From the NCBI RefSeq assembly GCF_001558155.1, contig NZ_LOAS01000009.1, positions 186,001 to 250,000 on the forward strand: a DNA stretch of 64,000 nt. Reading direction: 5' to 3'. Below are positions 39,680 to 52,365 of the stretch, piece by piece (within the stretch, counting starts at the first letter, position 1; the number at the start of each line of letters is the position of its first letter). A model generated the notes under the pieces. The model did no database searches and was not told where the DNA came from. It saw only the letters and a list, made by a program, of their open reading frames with translations. The translations under genes and the position numbers were made by a program. Source of the DNA: Aliiruegeria sabulilitoris (GTDB taxonomy: Bacteria; Pseudomonadota; Alphaproteobacteria; Rhodobacterales; Rhodobacteraceae).

Positions 39680-39838
39680 GTGCGGCTCCCTGCGGCGCTG
39701 CGCCCGAAATCGCGGCGAAATCGCTGATTGGCCTTGGCCAAAGAAGACGCTAGAGAGGGTCCGAAGAGGGACCCCGGAGTGCGCCTAGACCTCCGGTCTT
39801 GAAGGGGAGTACCCCCAAGAAGGAGCTGGAGGCAGCGC

Positions 39839-41860
39839 ATGAGTGACCTACGCACCATCATCATCGACGGCATCGAAGTGAAATGCGACCCCGCGATGAC
39901 CCTGATTCAGGCCTGCGAACAGGCTGGGATCGAGGTTCCGCGATTCTGTTACCACGAGCGTCTGTCGATCGCCGGCAATTGCCGGATGTGCCTGGTGGAA
40001 GTGGTCGGCGGTCCGCCGAAGCCCGCGGCCTCCTGCGCGATGCAGGTGCGCGACCTGCGTCCGGGTCGCAATGGCGAGCCGCCTGAGGTCCGTACGAACT
40101 CGCCCATGGTCAAGAAGGCCCGAGAGGGCGTGATGGAGTTCCTGCTCATCAACCACCCGCTGGACTGCCCGATCTGCGATCAGGGCGGCGAATGCGACCT
40201 GCAGGACCAGGCCGTGGCCTATGGCGTCGACTTCAGCCGTTTCCGCGAGCCGAAGCGGGCCACCGAAGATCTCGATCTCGGTCCGCTGGTCGAGACTCAC
40301 ATGACGCGCTGCATCTCCTGCACCCGCTGCGTGCGCTTCACCACCGAGGTGGCCGGCATCACCCAGATGGGCCAGACGGGCCGGGGCGAGGATGCGGAGA
40401 TCACCTCCTACCTCAACCAGACGCTCGATTCGAACCTGCAGGGCAATATCATCGACCTCTGCCCGGTCGGTGCGCTGGTCTCCAAGCCCTATGCCTTCAC
40501 CGCGCGGCCCTGGGAGCTGACCAAGACCGAGACCATCGACGTGATGGACGCACTTGGCTCCAATACCCGCGTGGACACTAAGGGTCGCGAAGTGAAGCGG
40601 ATCCTGCCGCGCAACAACGACGCCATCAACGAGGAGTGGCTGGCCGATAAATCGCGCTTCGTCTGGGACGGGCTCAAGCGCCAGCGACTCGACAGGGCTT
40701 ACGTGCGTGTCGATGGCAAGTTGAAACCCGCGAGCTGGGCCGAGGCGCTCTCTGCCGCCGCTGCCGCGATGAAGGGCAAGAAGATTGCCGGTCTCGTGGG
40801 CGATCTGGCCCCGGTCGAAGCGGCCTTCGCGCTCAAGCAACTGGTCGAAGGGCAGGGCGGCAAGGTGGAATGCCGGACCGACAACGCGCGCCTGCCGATT
40901 GCGAATCGTGCCGCCTATGTCGGCACAGCCGCTCTTGAGGATATCGACAGCGCCGAGCGAATCCTGCTTATCGGCACCGACCCGCGTACCGAAGCGCCGG
41001 TTCTGAACGCCCGCATCCGCAAGGCCTGGATCGCCGGGGCGGATGTCGCCCTGGTCGGACAAAAGGTCGATCTGACATTCGACTATTTCCACGCCGGAAC
41101 GGACCGCGCCGCGCTTCAGAAAGTGGTGGACATGGGCGGCTCCGTCGAGATTCGCTCCAAGCCTTCCATTGTGATCGTTGGTCAGGGCGCCCTTCGCGAA
41201 GCTGATGGCGAAGCGGTGCTGGCCGCCGCGCAAAAGATCTGTGCACAGACTGACAGCAAGCTGCTGGTGTTGCACACGGCAGCCTCCCGCGTTGGCGCGA
41301 TGGATGTCGGTGCTGTGACCGAGGGCGGCCTTGAAGCCGTCATCGACGGGGCGGAGGTTGTCTATAATCTCGGCGCTGACGAGGTGGAGATCGATGCAGG
41401 TCCCTTCGTCATTTACCAGGGCAGCCATGGCGACCGCGGCGCGCACCGCGCCGACGTGATTCTGCCGGCGGCGGCCTGGGTGGAGGAGCAGGGGCTCTTC
41501 GTGAACACCGAAGGTCGCGTGCAGATGGCGATGCGGGCATCCTTCCCGCCGGGTGAGGCCAAGGAGAACTGGGCGATCCTGCGGGCGCTGTCGGCCGAAC
41601 TCGGCGCCACGCAGCCCTGGGACACCCAGCTTCAGCTGCGCAAGGCGCTGATCAAGCAGGTTCCGCACATGGGAGCGCTCGATGCGTTGCCCGTGAACAA
41701 GGGTGCGGCGCTGGAGCCGCGCGAACTGGGGCAGGCCGATTTCCGGTTGGCGATCCAGGATTACTACCTGAGCAACCCGATTGCTCGCGCCAGCGCGCTC
41801 ATGGCCGAGCTCTCGGCACAGGCGAAGGCGCGCGCAAACACGCCGCTGGCCGCGGAGTAA
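39839..41860 (+). CDS. nuoG: NADH-quinone oxidoreductase subunit G
   Basis: A 673-residue 75-kDa-type subunit carrying several Fe-S clusters. The N-terminal [2Fe-2S] site is in [38 protein letters not shown] and [11 protein letters not shown] give the downstream 4Fe ligands, and [15 protein letters not shown] closes the cluster region. The C-terminal molybdopterin-oxidoreductase-like domain is catalytically inactive in complex I. GAAGGAG lies about 15 bases before the ATG, and closer GGAGG gives the likely ribosome-binding site. Confidence 0.97.
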   Translation: MSDLRTIIIDGIEVKCDPAMTLIQACEQAGIEVPRFCYHERLSIAGNCRMCLVEVVGGPPKPAASCAMQVRDLRPGRNGEPPEVRTNSPMVKKAREGVMEFLLINHPLDCPICDQGGECDLQDQAVAYGVDFSRFREPKRATEDLDLGPLVETHMTRCISCTRCVRFTTEVAGITQMGQTGRGEDAEITSYLNQTLDSNLQGNIIDLCPVGALVSKPYAFTARPWELTKTETIDVMDALGSNTRVDTKGREVKRILPRNNDAINEEWLADKSRFVWDGLKRQRLDRAYVRVDGKLKPASWAEALSAAAAAMKGKKIAGLVGDLAPVEAAFALKQLVEGQGGKVECRTDNARLPIANRAAYVGTAALEDIDSAERILLIGTDPRTEAPVLNARIRKAWIAGADVALVGQKVDLTFDYFHAGTDRAALQKVVDMGGSVEIRSKPSIVIVGQGALREADGEAVLAAAQKICAQTDSKLLVLHTAASRVGAMDVGAVTEGGLEAVIDGAEVVYNLGADEVEIDAGPFVIYQGSHGDRGAHRADVILPAAAWVEEQGLFVNTEGRVQMAMRASFPPGEAKENWAILRALSAELGATQPWDTQLQLRKALIKQVPHMGALDALPVNKGAALEPRELGQADFRLAIQDYYLSNPIARASALMAELSAQAKARANTPLAAE

Positions 41861-41864
41861 GCGC

Positions 41865-42266
41865 GTGGCGGCGCGAGAGGGAGTGGCGGCGGCACTGATC
41901 GCCACTCTCGGGGCATGCACAGCAGAGGACGCGGTGGATCGTGACGATCTGCCATTCGAACCCGTATACAAGGGAATCGAGACCCAATTGCTTGGCGATG
42001 ACCTTGTCGGCTTCATCGTCGAGATGGAAGGCGCGCGCGACGCCATCGACGTGGAAGATTATGCCACATGTGCTGTTGCCCAATACACGTTGATACGCGG
42101 ATACGGCTTTGCGCGACATGTCCGCACAAGAGTTGCACTAGAGTCTGGCGTTTGGCGCGCGGATGCGGTTTACACGGTCTCGCCAGCGCTCCCGCAAGGG
42201 TCGCAGACAATCGACGCCGAAGTGACGGTGGAAGATTGCGCCTTGCGGGGCATACCTACGGTCTGA
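41865..42266 (+). CDS. Small lipoprotein in the nuo operon
   Basis: A 133-residue predicted lipoprotein between nuoG and nuoH. The N-terminus MAAREGVAAALIATLGAC ends in a lipobox (LGAC) with Cys18. Two more cysteines occur in YATCAVAQ and VEDCALR. I do not recognise a family. GTG 41865 starts four bases after nuoG with a GGAG overlapping the nuoG end; GTG 41883 is an alternative. Periplasmic-side anchoring next to NuoH would fit an assembly or stability role, but this is inference. Confidence 0.65.
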   Translation: MAAREGVAAALIATLGACTAEDAVDRDDLPFEPVYKGIETQLLGDDLVGFIVEMEGARDAIDVEDYATCAVAQYTLIRGYGFARHVRTRVALESGVWRADAVYTVSPALPQGSQTIDAEVTVEDCALRGIPTV

Positions 42267-42281
42267 GGAAGATGAGGCACC

Positions 42282-43340
42282 ATGGCTGAATTTCTGGCAG
42301 GATTTCTGCAAACCAACCTTGGGATCGTCGTGCTGGTCGCAGCGCAATGTCTCCTGTTCACCATCATCCTCTTCGTGGCGCTCGCATTCCTGATGTATGC
42401 CGACCGCAAGGTCTGGGCCGCGGTCCAGCAACGCAGGGGACCGAATGTCGTCGGGATTTACGGCCTGCTGCAATCCTTCGCGGATTTCGTCAAATACATC
42501 GCCAAGGAAATCATCGTGCCGGCAGGGGCCGACCGATTCGTCTATTTCCTTGCGCCGATGCTCTCCTTCGTGCTCGCGCTCATTGCCTGGGTGGTCGTGC
42601 CCTTCAACGATGGCTGGGAAATCGCCTCGCTGAACGTCGCCATCCTCTATGTCTTCGCCATGTCCTCGCTCGAGGTTTACGGCGTGATTATGGGCGGCTG
42701 GGCCTCCAACTCCAAGTACCCGTTCCTCGGCGCGCTGCGCTCGGCGGCGCAGATGATCTCCTACGAGGTCTCCATCGGCCTGATCATCATCGGTGTGATC
42801 ATCTCCACCGGCTCGATGAACCTGACCGATATCGTGCGCGCCCAGGAGGGCAATTTCGGCTTCTTCAACTGGTACTGGCTGCCGCACCTGCCGATGGTGT
42901 TCCTGTTCTTCATCTCGGCATTGGCGGAGACCAACCGCCCGCCCTTCGACCTTCCGGAAGCGGAATCGGAGCTCGTCGCCGGTTACCAGGTGGAGTATTC
43001 CTCGACGCCCTTCCTGCTCTACATGATGGGCGAGTTGATCGCGATCGTGCTGATGTGCGCGCTGGTCACCATCCTGTTCTTCGGTGGCTGGCTGTCGCCG
43101 ATCCCGGGCCTGCCCGATGGCGTCATGTGGATGATCCTGAAGATGTCCTTCTTCTTCTTCATCTTCGCCATGGTGAAGGCGATCGTGCCGCGTTACCGCT
43201 ACGACCAGCTGATGCGTATCGGCTGGAAGGTCTTCCTTCCGCTGTCGCTGGGTTGGGTCGTTGTCATCGCCTTTATGGCCAAGTTCGAAATCCTCGGCGC
43301 CTTCTGGGCTCGCTGGGCAATGCTGGGAATGGGAGGCTGA
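42282..43340 (+). CDS. nuoH: NADH-quinone oxidoreductase subunit H
   Basis: A 352-residue membrane subunit with about eight helices at the junction with the peripheral arm, forming part of the quinone tunnel. [19 protein letters not shown] near residue 42 and [20 protein letters not shown] near residue 214 are the defining cytosolic loops. GGAAGATGAGGC precedes the ATG. Confidence 0.97.
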   Translation: MAEFLAGFLQTNLGIVVLVAAQCLLFTIILFVALAFLMYADRKVWAAVQQRRGPNVVGIYGLLQSFADFVKYIAKEIIVPAGADRFVYFLAPMLSFVLALIAWVVVPFNDGWEIASLNVAILYVFAMSSLEVYGVIMGGWASNSKYPFLGALRSAAQMISYEVSIGLIIIGVIISTGSMNLTDIVRAQEGNFGFFNWYWLPHLPMVFLFFISALAETNRPPFDLPEAESELVAGYQVEYSSTPFLLYMMGELIAIVLMCALVTILFFGGWLSPIPGLPDGVMWMILKMSFFFFIFAMVKAIVPRYRYDQLMRIGWKVFLPLSLGWVVVIAFMAKFEILGAFWARWAMLGMGG

Positions 43341-43343
43341 TCG

Positions 43344-43841
43344 ATGGGGATGGCAATCGACTGGACCCGCGCGACCAAGTATTTCCTGCTGATGGACATG
43401 TGGAAGGGCTTTCAGCTCGGCATGAAGTATTTCATGGCACCGAAAGCCACCCTGAACTATCCGCATGAAAAGGGCCCGCTGAGCCCGCGCTTCCGTGGCG
43501 AGCATGCGCTGCGCCGCTATCCCAACGGGGAAGAGCGCTGCATCGCCTGCAAGCTCTGCGAGGCGATCTGCCCCGCGCAGGCCATCGTGATCGACGCCGA
43601 GCCGCGCGCGGACGGCTCCCGGCGGACAACCCGCTACGACATCGACATGACGAAATGCATCTATTGCGGTTTCTGCCAGGAAGCCTGCCCGGTGGATGCC
43701 ATCGTGGAGGGCCCGAATTTCGAGTTCACCACCGAGACCCGCGAAGAGCTCTACTACAACAAGGAGAAGCTCCTTGAGAACGGGGACCGCTGGGAAGCCG
43801 AGATTGCCCGCAATATCGAACTGGATGCACCTTACAGATGA
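43344..43841 (+). CDS. nuoI: NADH-quinone oxidoreductase subunit I
   Basis: A 165-residue ferredoxin-like subunit with two [4Fe-4S] clusters (N6a, N6b). The ligands are in [18 protein letters not shown] near residue 64 and [17 protein letters not shown] near residue 103, the standard CxxCxxCxxxCP pattern twice. It begins three bases after nuoH and overlaps the next start by four bases. Confidence 0.97.
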   Translation: MGMAIDWTRATKYFLLMDMWKGFQLGMKYFMAPKATLNYPHEKGPLSPRFRGEHALRRYPNGEERCIACKLCEAICPAQAIVIDAEPRADGSRRTTRYDIDMTKCIYCGFCQEACPVDAIVEGPNFEFTTETREELYYNKEKLLENGDRWEAEIARNIELDAPYR

Positions 43842-44242
43842 GTGATTTCACCAAGCTATTCCAGTCGATGATCGAACAGTCGCAGGAGATGGCGAAAGCC
43901 ATGAACCCCGCGCTGGAGAAATTCCAGTTCCCGGATTTCACGGCGATGATGCCGACCATGCCGAAGGACGCCATGGAAATGGCCTTCGGCAACACGTTCA
44001 ACCCCGGTGGGCTGGACGCGAAAACCCGGCTCTTCGTGACGCTGGGCGGGCTGGTCGCGCAGGGCGCGCAGCTCGAACCGCAGATCAAGCTCACGGTGCG
44101 TCACGCGCTGGAAGCCGGGGCAACGGCCCAGGAAATCGCCGAGGTGATCGGCCAGATGTCCGTTTTCGGGGGCGTGCCCGCGATGACGAAGGCGATGGAA
44201 CTGGCGCAGGCCGTCATCGCCGAGCACGAGGAAGGAAAGTAA
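43838..44242 (+). CDS. Carboxymuconolactone-decarboxylase-like protein in the nuo operon
   Basis: A 134-residue helical protein. [41 protein letters not shown] matches the AhpD/CMD fold core. The catalytic CxxC of AhpD-type peroxidases is absent, so a redox role is unlikely; it may be a structural or small-molecule-binding member. It overlaps nuoI (ATGA) and precedes nuoJ by one base, so it is translated as part of the complex I operon. Confidence 0.78.
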   Translation: MSDFTKLFQSMIEQSQEMAKAMNPALEKFQFPDFTAMMPTMPKDAMEMAFGNTFNPGGLDAKTRLFVTLGGLVAQGAQLEPQIKLTVRHALEAGATAQEIAEVIGQMSVFGGVPAMTKAMELAQAVIAEHEEGK

Positions 44243-44243
44243 C

Positions 44244-44864
44244 GTGACAGTCGTCGATTTCGTCTTCTACCTGTTTTCCTTGTGCCTGCTCGTGGGCGCT
44301 GTCTTCACGGTGATCTCCCGGCAACCGGTTCACTCCGTGCTCTGGATGATCCTGTCCTTCCTGTCGGGCGCCGGCCTGATGGTGCTGCTCGGGGCGGAAT
44401 TCGTCGCCATGCTGCTGATCATCGTCTATGTCGGCGCGGTCATGGTGCTGTTCCTCTTCGTTGTCATGATGCTGGATGTGGACTTCGCCGAGTTGCGCGC
44501 CGAGATGGCCAAGCAACTGCCTCTGGCGCTCGTGATCGGGCTGGTACTGATCATGCAACTCGCGATGGCCTTCGGCTCCTGGGAGCTGGGCGGCGGCGTG
44601 GCGATCCTCGATACGCCGATGGGCACGCCGGAAGGGGCCGGTGCGCATAACACCGCAGCCCTCGGGCTGCTGCTCTATGACAAGTATTTCCTGCTCTTCC
44701 AGGTTGCCGGGCTCATCCTGCTCGTCGCCATGATCGGCGCCATCGTGTTGACCATGCGCCACCGCCGCGACATCAAGCGCCAGGACATCCTGGTGCAGAT
44801 GTATCGCGACCCGGCCAAGACGCTGGAGCTGGTCGATATCAAGCCGGGCGAGGGGCTCAAGTAA
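44244..44864 (+). CDS. nuoJ: NADH-quinone oxidoreductase subunit J
   Basis: A 206-residue subunit with five hydrophobic helices. [23 protein letters not shown] and [26 protein letters not shown] are the NuoJ signatures, the latter being the helix with a pi-bulge near the proton path. GTG start, one base after the preceding stop. Confidence 0.95.
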   Translation: MTVVDFVFYLFSLCLLVGAVFTVISRQPVHSVLWMILSFLSGAGLMVLLGAEFVAMLLIIVYVGAVMVLFLFVVMMLDVDFAELRAEMAKQLPLALVIGLVLIMQLAMAFGSWELGGGVAILDTPMGTPEGAGAHNTAALGLLLYDKYFLLFQVAGLILLVAMIGAIVLTMRHRRDIKRQDILVQMYRDPAKTLELVDIKPGEGLK

Positions 44865-44876
44865 CCCGCCCGCCGT

Positions 44877-44900
44877 GCGCCCCTCGGGGAGGAGGGGCGC
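44877..44900 (+). other. 9-bp hairpin between nuoJ and nuoK
   Basis: GCGCCCCTC-ggggag-GAGGGGCGC forms a perfect stem in the 109-bp gap between nuoJ and nuoK, the longest gap in the second half of the operon. There is no U-run, so RNA processing or stabilisation is more likely than termination. Confidence 0.5.
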
Positions 44901-44973
44901 CCGTTTGAACGAAGCGCGCTTTGCCGCGCAACGCAAAGCCCGAAAGGGCCAAGAAGGATCGAGGGACCGCGGA

Positions 44974-45279
44974 ATGGTTCAACTGGAACATTACCTGGCT
45001 GTCGCGGCGGCGCTGTTCGTCATCGGCATTTTCGGCATCTTCCTGAACCGGAAGAACGTCATCGTCATCCTGATGTCGATCGAACTCGTGCTGCTGGCGG
45101 TCAATATCAACCTCGTCGCCTTCTCCGCCTATCTGGGCGATCTCACGGGGCAGGTCTTCACCCTGTTCATCCTGACCGTTGCCGCCGCCGAGGCGGCCAT
45201 CGGCCTCGCGATCCTGGTCTGTTTCTTCCGCAATCGCGGGACGATCCGGGTCGAAGACGTCTCCAACATGAAGGGCTAA
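44974..45279 (+). CDS. nuoK: NADH-quinone oxidoreductase subunit K
   Basis: A 101-residue subunit with three transmembrane helices, the expected family length. [21 protein letters not shown] carries the conserved membrane glutamate, and [22 protein letters not shown] carries the second, both needed for proton translocation. ATG 44974 is selected over upstream codons because it gives the standard N-terminus [15 protein letters not shown]. Confidence 0.96.
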   Translation: MVQLEHYLAVAAALFVIGIFGIFLNRKNVIVILMSIELVLLAVNINLVAFSAYLGDLTGQVFTLFILTVAAAEAAIGLAILVCFFRNRGTIRVEDVSNMKG

Positions 45280-45285
45280 GGGCAC

Positions 45286-47499
<2,214 letters not shown>

Positions 47500-47503
47500 G
47501 ACA

Positions 47504-49054
47504 ATGCAGAACCTGATCTCCATCATCATCTTCCTGCCGCTGATCGCGGCGCTGATCCTCGCGCTCTTCCTGCGTGGCGAGGATGAGGCCGCGCAGCGCA
47601 ATGCCAAGTGGCTGGCGCTGATCGCGACCTCCGCGACGCTCTTCATCTCGCTTTTCCTCTTCTTCGGCTTCGACGCCACCGACACGGGCTTTCAGTTCGT
47701 CGAAGATCGCGAGTGGCTGCTGGGGCTGAAATACAAGATGGGCGTGGATGGCATCTCGATCCTCTTCGTGATGCTCACCACCTTCCTGATGCCGCTGACC
47801 ATTGGTGCCTGCTGGGGCGTCAAGACCCGGGTGAAGGAATACATGATCGCCTTCCTGATGCTGGAAACGCTGATGCTCGGCGTCTTCACCGCTCTGGACC
47901 TGGTGCTCTTCTATCTCTTCTTCGAGGCGGGCCTGATCCCGATGTTCCTGATCATCGGCATCTGGGGCGGCAAGGAACGCATCTACGCGGCCTTCAAGTT
48001 CTTCCTCTACACCTTCCTCGGCTCGCTGCTGATGCTGGTGGCGATGATCGCGATGTATGTCGATGCCGGCACGACCGACATTCCGACACTGATGAAACAT
48101 ACCTTCGCCTCCGAGACTTTCCCGGTCCTCGGGATCCAGGTCGTCGGCGGGCTTCAGACGCTCCTGTTCCTCGCCTTCTTCGCTTCCTTCGCGGTGAAGA
48201 TGCCGATGTGGCCGGTCCATACCTGGTTGCCGGACGCGCACGTGCAGGCGCCGACCGCCGGTTCGGTCATCCTGGCCGCGGTGCTCCTGAAGATGGGCGG
48301 CTACGGCTTCCTGCGGTTCAGCCTGCCGATGTTCCCGGTCGGCTCCGAGGTGATGTCCACCTTCGTGCTCTGGATGTCGGCCATCGCCATCGTCTACGCC
48401 TCGCTGGTCGCCATGGCGCAGGAGGACATGAAGAAGCTCATCGCCTACAGCTCGGTTGCCCATATGGGCTATGTCACCATGGGGATCTTCACGGTGAACC
48501 AACAGGGGCTCGACGGCGCGATCTTCCAGATGATCAGCCACGGCTTCGTTTCCGCCGCGCTCTTCCTTGTTGTCGGCGTGGTCTATGACCGGATGCATAC
48601 CCGCGATATCGCAGCCTATGGTGGCCTGATGGAGCGGATGCCGGTCTACGCGCTGATCTTCATGCTCTTTACGATGGCCAATGTCGGGCTGCCCGGCACC
48701 TCGGGCTTCGTCGGCGAATTCCTGACCCTGATGGCGATCTTCCAGGTCAATACCTGGGTGGCGGTGGTGGCGACCTCTGGCGTGATCTTCTCGGCCTGCT
48801 ACGGGCTCTGGCTCTATCGCCGGGTCATGCTGGGCCAACTCATCAAGGAAAGCCTCAAGTCCATCAAGGACATGGACAAGCGCGAGAAGGCGATCTTTGC
48901 CCCGCTCGTGGTCATGACCCTGCTGCTGGGGGTCTACCCCGCCCTGGTCACCGACATTATCGGCCCCTCGGTGGAGGCCCTGATTGGTAACTACGAAATT
49001 GCCCTGAACGACTATGCGCCGGCCACCGAGCTGGCCTCGGCTGGAGACCACTGA
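47504..49054 (+). CDS. nuoM: NADH-quinone oxidoreductase subunit M
   Basis: A 516-residue antiporter-like subunit. [24 protein letters not shown] near residue 143 contains the conserved glutamate, and [36 protein letters not shown] near residue 235 the central proton-channel helices. ATG 47504 follows the nuoL stop by four bases. Confidence 0.97.
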   Translation: MQNLISIIIFLPLIAALILALFLRGEDEAAQRNAKWLALIATSATLFISLFLFFGFDATDTGFQFVEDREWLLGLKYKMGVDGISILFVMLTTFLMPLTIGACWGVKTRVKEYMIAFLMLETLMLGVFTALDLVLFYLFFEAGLIPMFLIIGIWGGKERIYAAFKFFLYTFLGSLLMLVAMIAMYVDAGTTDIPTLMKHTFASETFPVLGIQVVGGLQTLLFLAFFASFAVKMPMWPVHTWLPDAHVQAPTAGSVILAAVLLKMGGYGFLRFSLPMFPVGSEVMSTFVLWMSAIAIVYASLVAMAQEDMKKLIAYSSVAHMGYVTMGIFTVNQQGLDGAIFQMISHGFVSAALFLVVGVVYDRMHTRDIAAYGGLMERMPVYALIFMLFTMANVGLPGTSGFVGEFLTLMAIFQVNTWVAVVATSGVIFSACYGLWLYRRVMLGQLIKESLKSIKDMDKREKAIFAPLVVMTLLLGVYPALVTDIIGPSVEALIGNYEIALNDYAPATELASAGDH

Positions 49055-49056
49055 CG

Positions 49057-50502
49057 ATGAGTTCTTCCGACCTCGCAATCATCCTGCCCGAGATCTTCCT
49101 CGCGCTCTATGCCATGGTGGCGCTGCTCGTGGCGGTCTGGACCGGCAAGGACAAGGTCGCCTCGCTGGTGACCTGGATCTCGGCGGCGGTGGTCATCGCC
49201 ACGGCGATCTGGATCATGCTTTCGGGCGGCGAAACCCGCGTCGCCTTCAGCGGCATGTTCGTCGATGACGCCTTCGGCCGCTTCGCCAAGGTGACGTTGC
49301 TTCTGGCCTCCGGTTTCGTCCTGATCCTCTCCGAGGGCTTCTTCAGCCGCCGCGGCGCGCTGGTCTTCGAATACCCGATCCTCATCGTGCTCTCGACCGT
49401 CGGCATGATGGTGATGATCTCCGCCGGCGACCTGATCGCGCTCTATATGGGCCTGGAACTGCAATCTCTTTCGCTCTACGTGCTCGCCTCGATCCGCCGC
49501 GACAGCCTGCGCTCCACCGAAGCGGGCATGAAATACTTCATCCTCGGCGCGCTTTCCTCGGGCCTGCTGCTCTACGGCTCCTCGCTCGCCTATGGCTATG
49601 CCGGCTCAACCGTGTTCAAGGATATTTTTGCCGCTGCGAGCGATGGCCATGTCGGCTTTGGCCTTCTGCTCGGCCTGACCTTCATCATCTCGGGCCTCGC
49701 CTTCAAGGTGTCCGCCGTGCCCTTCCACATGTGGACACCCGATGTCTACGAAGGTTCGCCCACCCCGGTAACGGCCTTCTTCGCCTCCGCGCCCAAGATG
49801 GCCGCGATGGCGATGTTCGCCCGCGCGATGCACGATGCCTTCGGCAATGCCGTCGCCGACTGGCAGCAGATCGTGGCGCTGATGGCGGTGCTCTCGGTCT
49901 TCCTCGGCGCTATTGCCGGGATCGGTCAGCGCGACATCAAGCGGCTGATGGCCTATTCCTCGATCTCGCATATGGGCTTCGCGCTGATCGGCCTGGCCGC
50001 CGGCACCCAGACCGGCGTCAGCGCGATGCTGATCTACATGGCGATCTATGTGACGATGAATATCGGCACCTTCGCCTTCATCCTGTCGATGGAACGCGAC
50101 GGCCAGCACATCACCCGGATCGACAGCCTGAACATGCTCTCCAAGAAAGAGCCGGTGAAGGCCCTGGCGATGCTGGTGCTGCTCTTCTCGCTGGCCGGTG
50201 TGCCGCCGCTGGTGGGCTTCTTCGGCAAGTTCGCGGTGCTGATGGCCGCGCTGGACGCGGGCCTGGTCTGGCTCGCCGTGGCCGGCGCCATCGCTTCGGT
50301 CATCTCGGCCTTCTACTACCTGCGGATCGTCTACTATATGTATTTCGGCTCCGATGAGGCCGAGCAGATCGACGGCTCCATGTCGCCGATCCAATGGTCC
50401 GTGCTCATGGCCTGCGCCGCGATCATGGTGCTGGGCGTGATCAACCTCTTCGGCATCGACGGTCTGGCCGCCAATGCCGCTGCCTCGCTCGTGATCAACT
50501 GA
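49057..50502 (+). CDS. nuoN: NADH-quinone oxidoreductase subunit N
   Basis: A 481-residue antiporter-like subunit, the last of complex [21 protein letters not shown] near residue 127 and [35 protein letters not shown] near residue 214 are the defining motifs. It begins two bases after nuoM. A strong terminator at 50527-50556 closes the operon. Confidence 0.97.
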   Translation: MSSSDLAIILPEIFLALYAMVALLVAVWTGKDKVASLVTWISAAVVIATAIWIMLSGGETRVAFSGMFVDDAFGRFAKVTLLLASGFVLILSEGFFSRRGALVFEYPILIVLSTVGMMVMISAGDLIALYMGLELQSLSLYVLASIRRDSLRSTEAGMKYFILGALSSGLLLYGSSLAYGYAGSTVFKDIFAAASDGHVGFGLLLGLTFIISGLAFKVSAVPFHMWTPDVYEGSPTPVTAFFASAPKMAAMAMFARAMHDAFGNAVADWQQIVALMAVLSVFLGAIAGIGQRDIKRLMAYSSISHMGFALIGLAAGTQTGVSAMLIYMAIYVTMNIGTFAFILSMERDGQHITRIDSLNMLSKKEPVKALAMLVLLFSLAGVPPLVGFFGKFAVLMAALDAGLVWLAVAGAIASVISAFYYLRIVYYMYFGSDEAEQIDGSMSPIQWSVLMACAAIMVLGVINLFGIDGLAANAAASLVIN

Positions 50503-50526
50503 TCCGGGCATTGGCCTCGAATGCTG

Positions 50527-50556
50527 GCCCGGGTGCAGAGCCCGGGCTTTTCCTTT
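50527..50556 (+). terminator. Intrinsic terminator after nuoN
   Basis: GCCCGGG-tgcagag-CCCGGGC followed by TTTTCCTTT, 24 bases after the nuoN stop codon. This is a convincing Rho-independent terminator for the nuo operon and precedes birA. Confidence 0.8.
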
Positions 50557-50601
50557 AGGAGCAGCCACGTCTGCTCCCGGTGCAGAGAAGGGGATGGCCC
50601 A

Positions 50602-51366
50602 ATGACCGCAACCCTCCCGATGGATTGGCCGACCGGCTATGACAGCGTCATCCTGCCGGAAATCGACAGCACCATGGCCGAGGCACAACGCCGGGTGCCG
50701 AGCCTCGTTGGCCCGACCTGGATCCTCGCGCTCAACCAGACCGCCGCACGCGGCCGCCGCGGACGGGAATGGGTCAACCCGAAGGGAAACTTCGCGGCAA
50801 CGCTGGTGATGCGCCCCGCGCTCGGGGCGGGGCTTGCCGCGCTGCGCAGCTTCACCGCGTCTCTGGCGCTGTACGATGCCTTCGTGGCGACGACCGGCCG
50901 GACCGCACCCTTCACGCTCAAATGGCCGAATGACGTCCTGCTCAATGGCGGCAAGGTGGCCGGCATCCTGCTCGAATCCGCTGGCCAAGGGGGCGATGTC
51001 TCCTTCCTGTCCATCGGCATCGGCGTCAATCTTGTCGCTGCGCCCGCTGCTGCGCAGGTCGAAGAGCGTGCCCTGCGGCCCGTTTCCCTGCTTTCCGAAA
51101 CCGGCCTCTCGGTAGATCCGGTTGATTTCCTGAACGCGCTGGCCCCTGCCTATGCACGCCACGAGCTTCAACTGTCGACCTACGGTTTCACACCGATACG
51201 CGAAGCCTGGCTGTCGCGGGCCGCTCGGCTTGGCGAGATCGTCACGGCCCGAACGGCTGTGGAGGAGTTCTCCGGCCATTTCGAGACCATTGATGAGCAT
51301 GGCAACATCGTCCTGCGGAGCGCGACGGAACAGCGTACCATTCCCGCAGCCGATATTTTCTTTTGA
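50602..51366 (+). CDS. birA: Biotin--[acetyl-CoA-carboxylase] ligase
   Basis: A 254-residue biotin protein ligase. ARGRRGREW near residue 47 is the biotinyl-AMP loop, KWPNDVLLNGGKVAGIL near residue 110 holds the catalytic lysine, and SIGIGVNL follows. There is no N-terminal helix-turn-helix, so it lacks repressor function. It would modify MccA (27,600 region) and acetyl-CoA carboxylase. A birA gene after nuoN is a known arrangement in Paracoccus. AAGGGGATGG precedes the ATG by about ten bases. Confidence 0.94.
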   Translation: MTATLPMDWPTGYDSVILPEIDSTMAEAQRRVPSLVGPTWILALNQTAARGRRGREWVNPKGNFAATLVMRPALGAGLAALRSFTASLALYDAFVATTGRTAPFTLKWPNDVLLNGGKVAGILLESAGQGGDVSFLSIGIGVNLVAAPAAAQVEERALRPVSLLSETGLSVDPVDFLNALAPAYARHELQLSTYGFTPIREAWLSRAARLGEIVTARTAVEEFSGHFETIDEHGNIVLRSATEQRTIPAADIFF

Positions 51367-51424
51367 CGATGGGAGGCGCGACCGTGCGGAGGAACAGGGG
51401 AAATTCAGAGCATCCTGGCCGAAA

Positions 51425-51457
51425 CGATCCTGCGGATCGTGCCTTCGGAGAATCTCC
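51425..51457 (+). repeat. Partial copy of the intergenic repeat (copy D)
   Basis: CGATCC-tgc-GGATCG then TGCCTTCGGAGAATCTCC corresponds to the first half of segment 1 of the full repeats. It lies in the 225-bp gap between birA and coaX, which otherwise shows no gene or clear promoter. Confidence 0.5.
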
Positions 51458-51591
51458 ATCAGCCAAGAGGAATTCCACGCTCGTCCCGGTTGAATCACTC
51501 CGGGGCCAACACCCAATGTTCGTCTGCCTCCACCGCACAAGTCCTCTCAGCGTCTCGTCTCAGACATTCCCAGCCCGATAGGCCCAAGCCC

Positions 51592-52365
51592 ATGCTTCTG
51601 TGCATCGATACCGGCAACACCAACACCGTCTTCGCCGTCTGGGATGGCGAGAAATTCCTCACCATGCTGCGCACGGCCACCGAGCACCAGCGAACGGCGG
51701 ATCAGTATTTCGTCTGGTTCTCGACACTCATGCAGCATCACGGTCTCGACGTTAAGATCGACGAGGTGATCATTTCTTCGACCGTGCCGCGCGTGGTGTT
51801 CAACCTCCGGGTCCTGGCGGATCGCTATTTCAATTGCCGCCCGCTCGTGGTCGGCAAGCCCGACTGCCTGCTGCCGAATCCGCCGCGGGTGGACCGCTCC
51901 GCGCAGGTTGGCCCGGACAGGCTGGTAAACACCGCTGGCGCTTTCGACCGGCATGGCGGCGACCTCGTGGTGGTGGATTTCGGCACCGCGACGACCTTCG
52001 ACGTGGTGTCCAAGGACGGGGCGTATATTGGCGGCGCCATCGCGCCGGGGGTCAACCTTTCGCTGGAAGCGCTGCACCTGGCGGCTGCGGCGCTGCCGCA
52101 TGTGGATATCACCAAGCCGCAGCATGTGATCGGCACGAACACGGTCGACTGTATGCAGTCCGGGGTGTTCTGGGGCTATGTCGGGCTGGTGCGTGGCGTT
52201 TGCGACAGGATTCTGGAAGAGCGGGAGCGTCCGATGACAGTCATCGGGACGGGGGGGCTTGCACCTCTGTTCAGCCAGGGCGATGTACTGTTTGACGTGA
52301 TTGAAGATGATTTGACGATGCACGGCCTGACGGTCATCCATCGCTACAACAAGGAAAACCAGTAA
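51592..52365 (+). CDS. coaX: Type III pantothenate kinase
   Basis: A 257-residue kinase that phosphorylates pantothenate, the first step of CoA synthesis, and is insensitive to CoA feedback. The ASKHA-fold motifs DTGNTNTVFAVWDG (residues 6-19) and DFGTATTFDVVSKDGAYIGG near residue 129 are clear, as is GPDRLVNTAGA. ATG 51592 gives the canonical start MLLCIDTGNTNT; the ribosome-binding site is weak (GATAGG). RNase J follows with no gap. Confidence 0.95.
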   Translation: MLLCIDTGNTNTVFAVWDGEKFLTMLRTATEHQRTADQYFVWFSTLMQHHGLDVKIDEVIISSTVPRVVFNLRVLADRYFNCRPLVVGKPDCLLPNPPRVDRSAQVGPDRLVNTAGAFDRHGGDLVVVDFGTATTFDVVSKDGAYIGGAIAPGVNLSLEALHLAAAALPHVDITKPQHVIGTNTVDCMQSGVFWGYVGLVRGVCDRILEERERPMTVIGTGGLAPLFSQGDVLFDVIEDDLTMHGLTVIHRYNKENQ

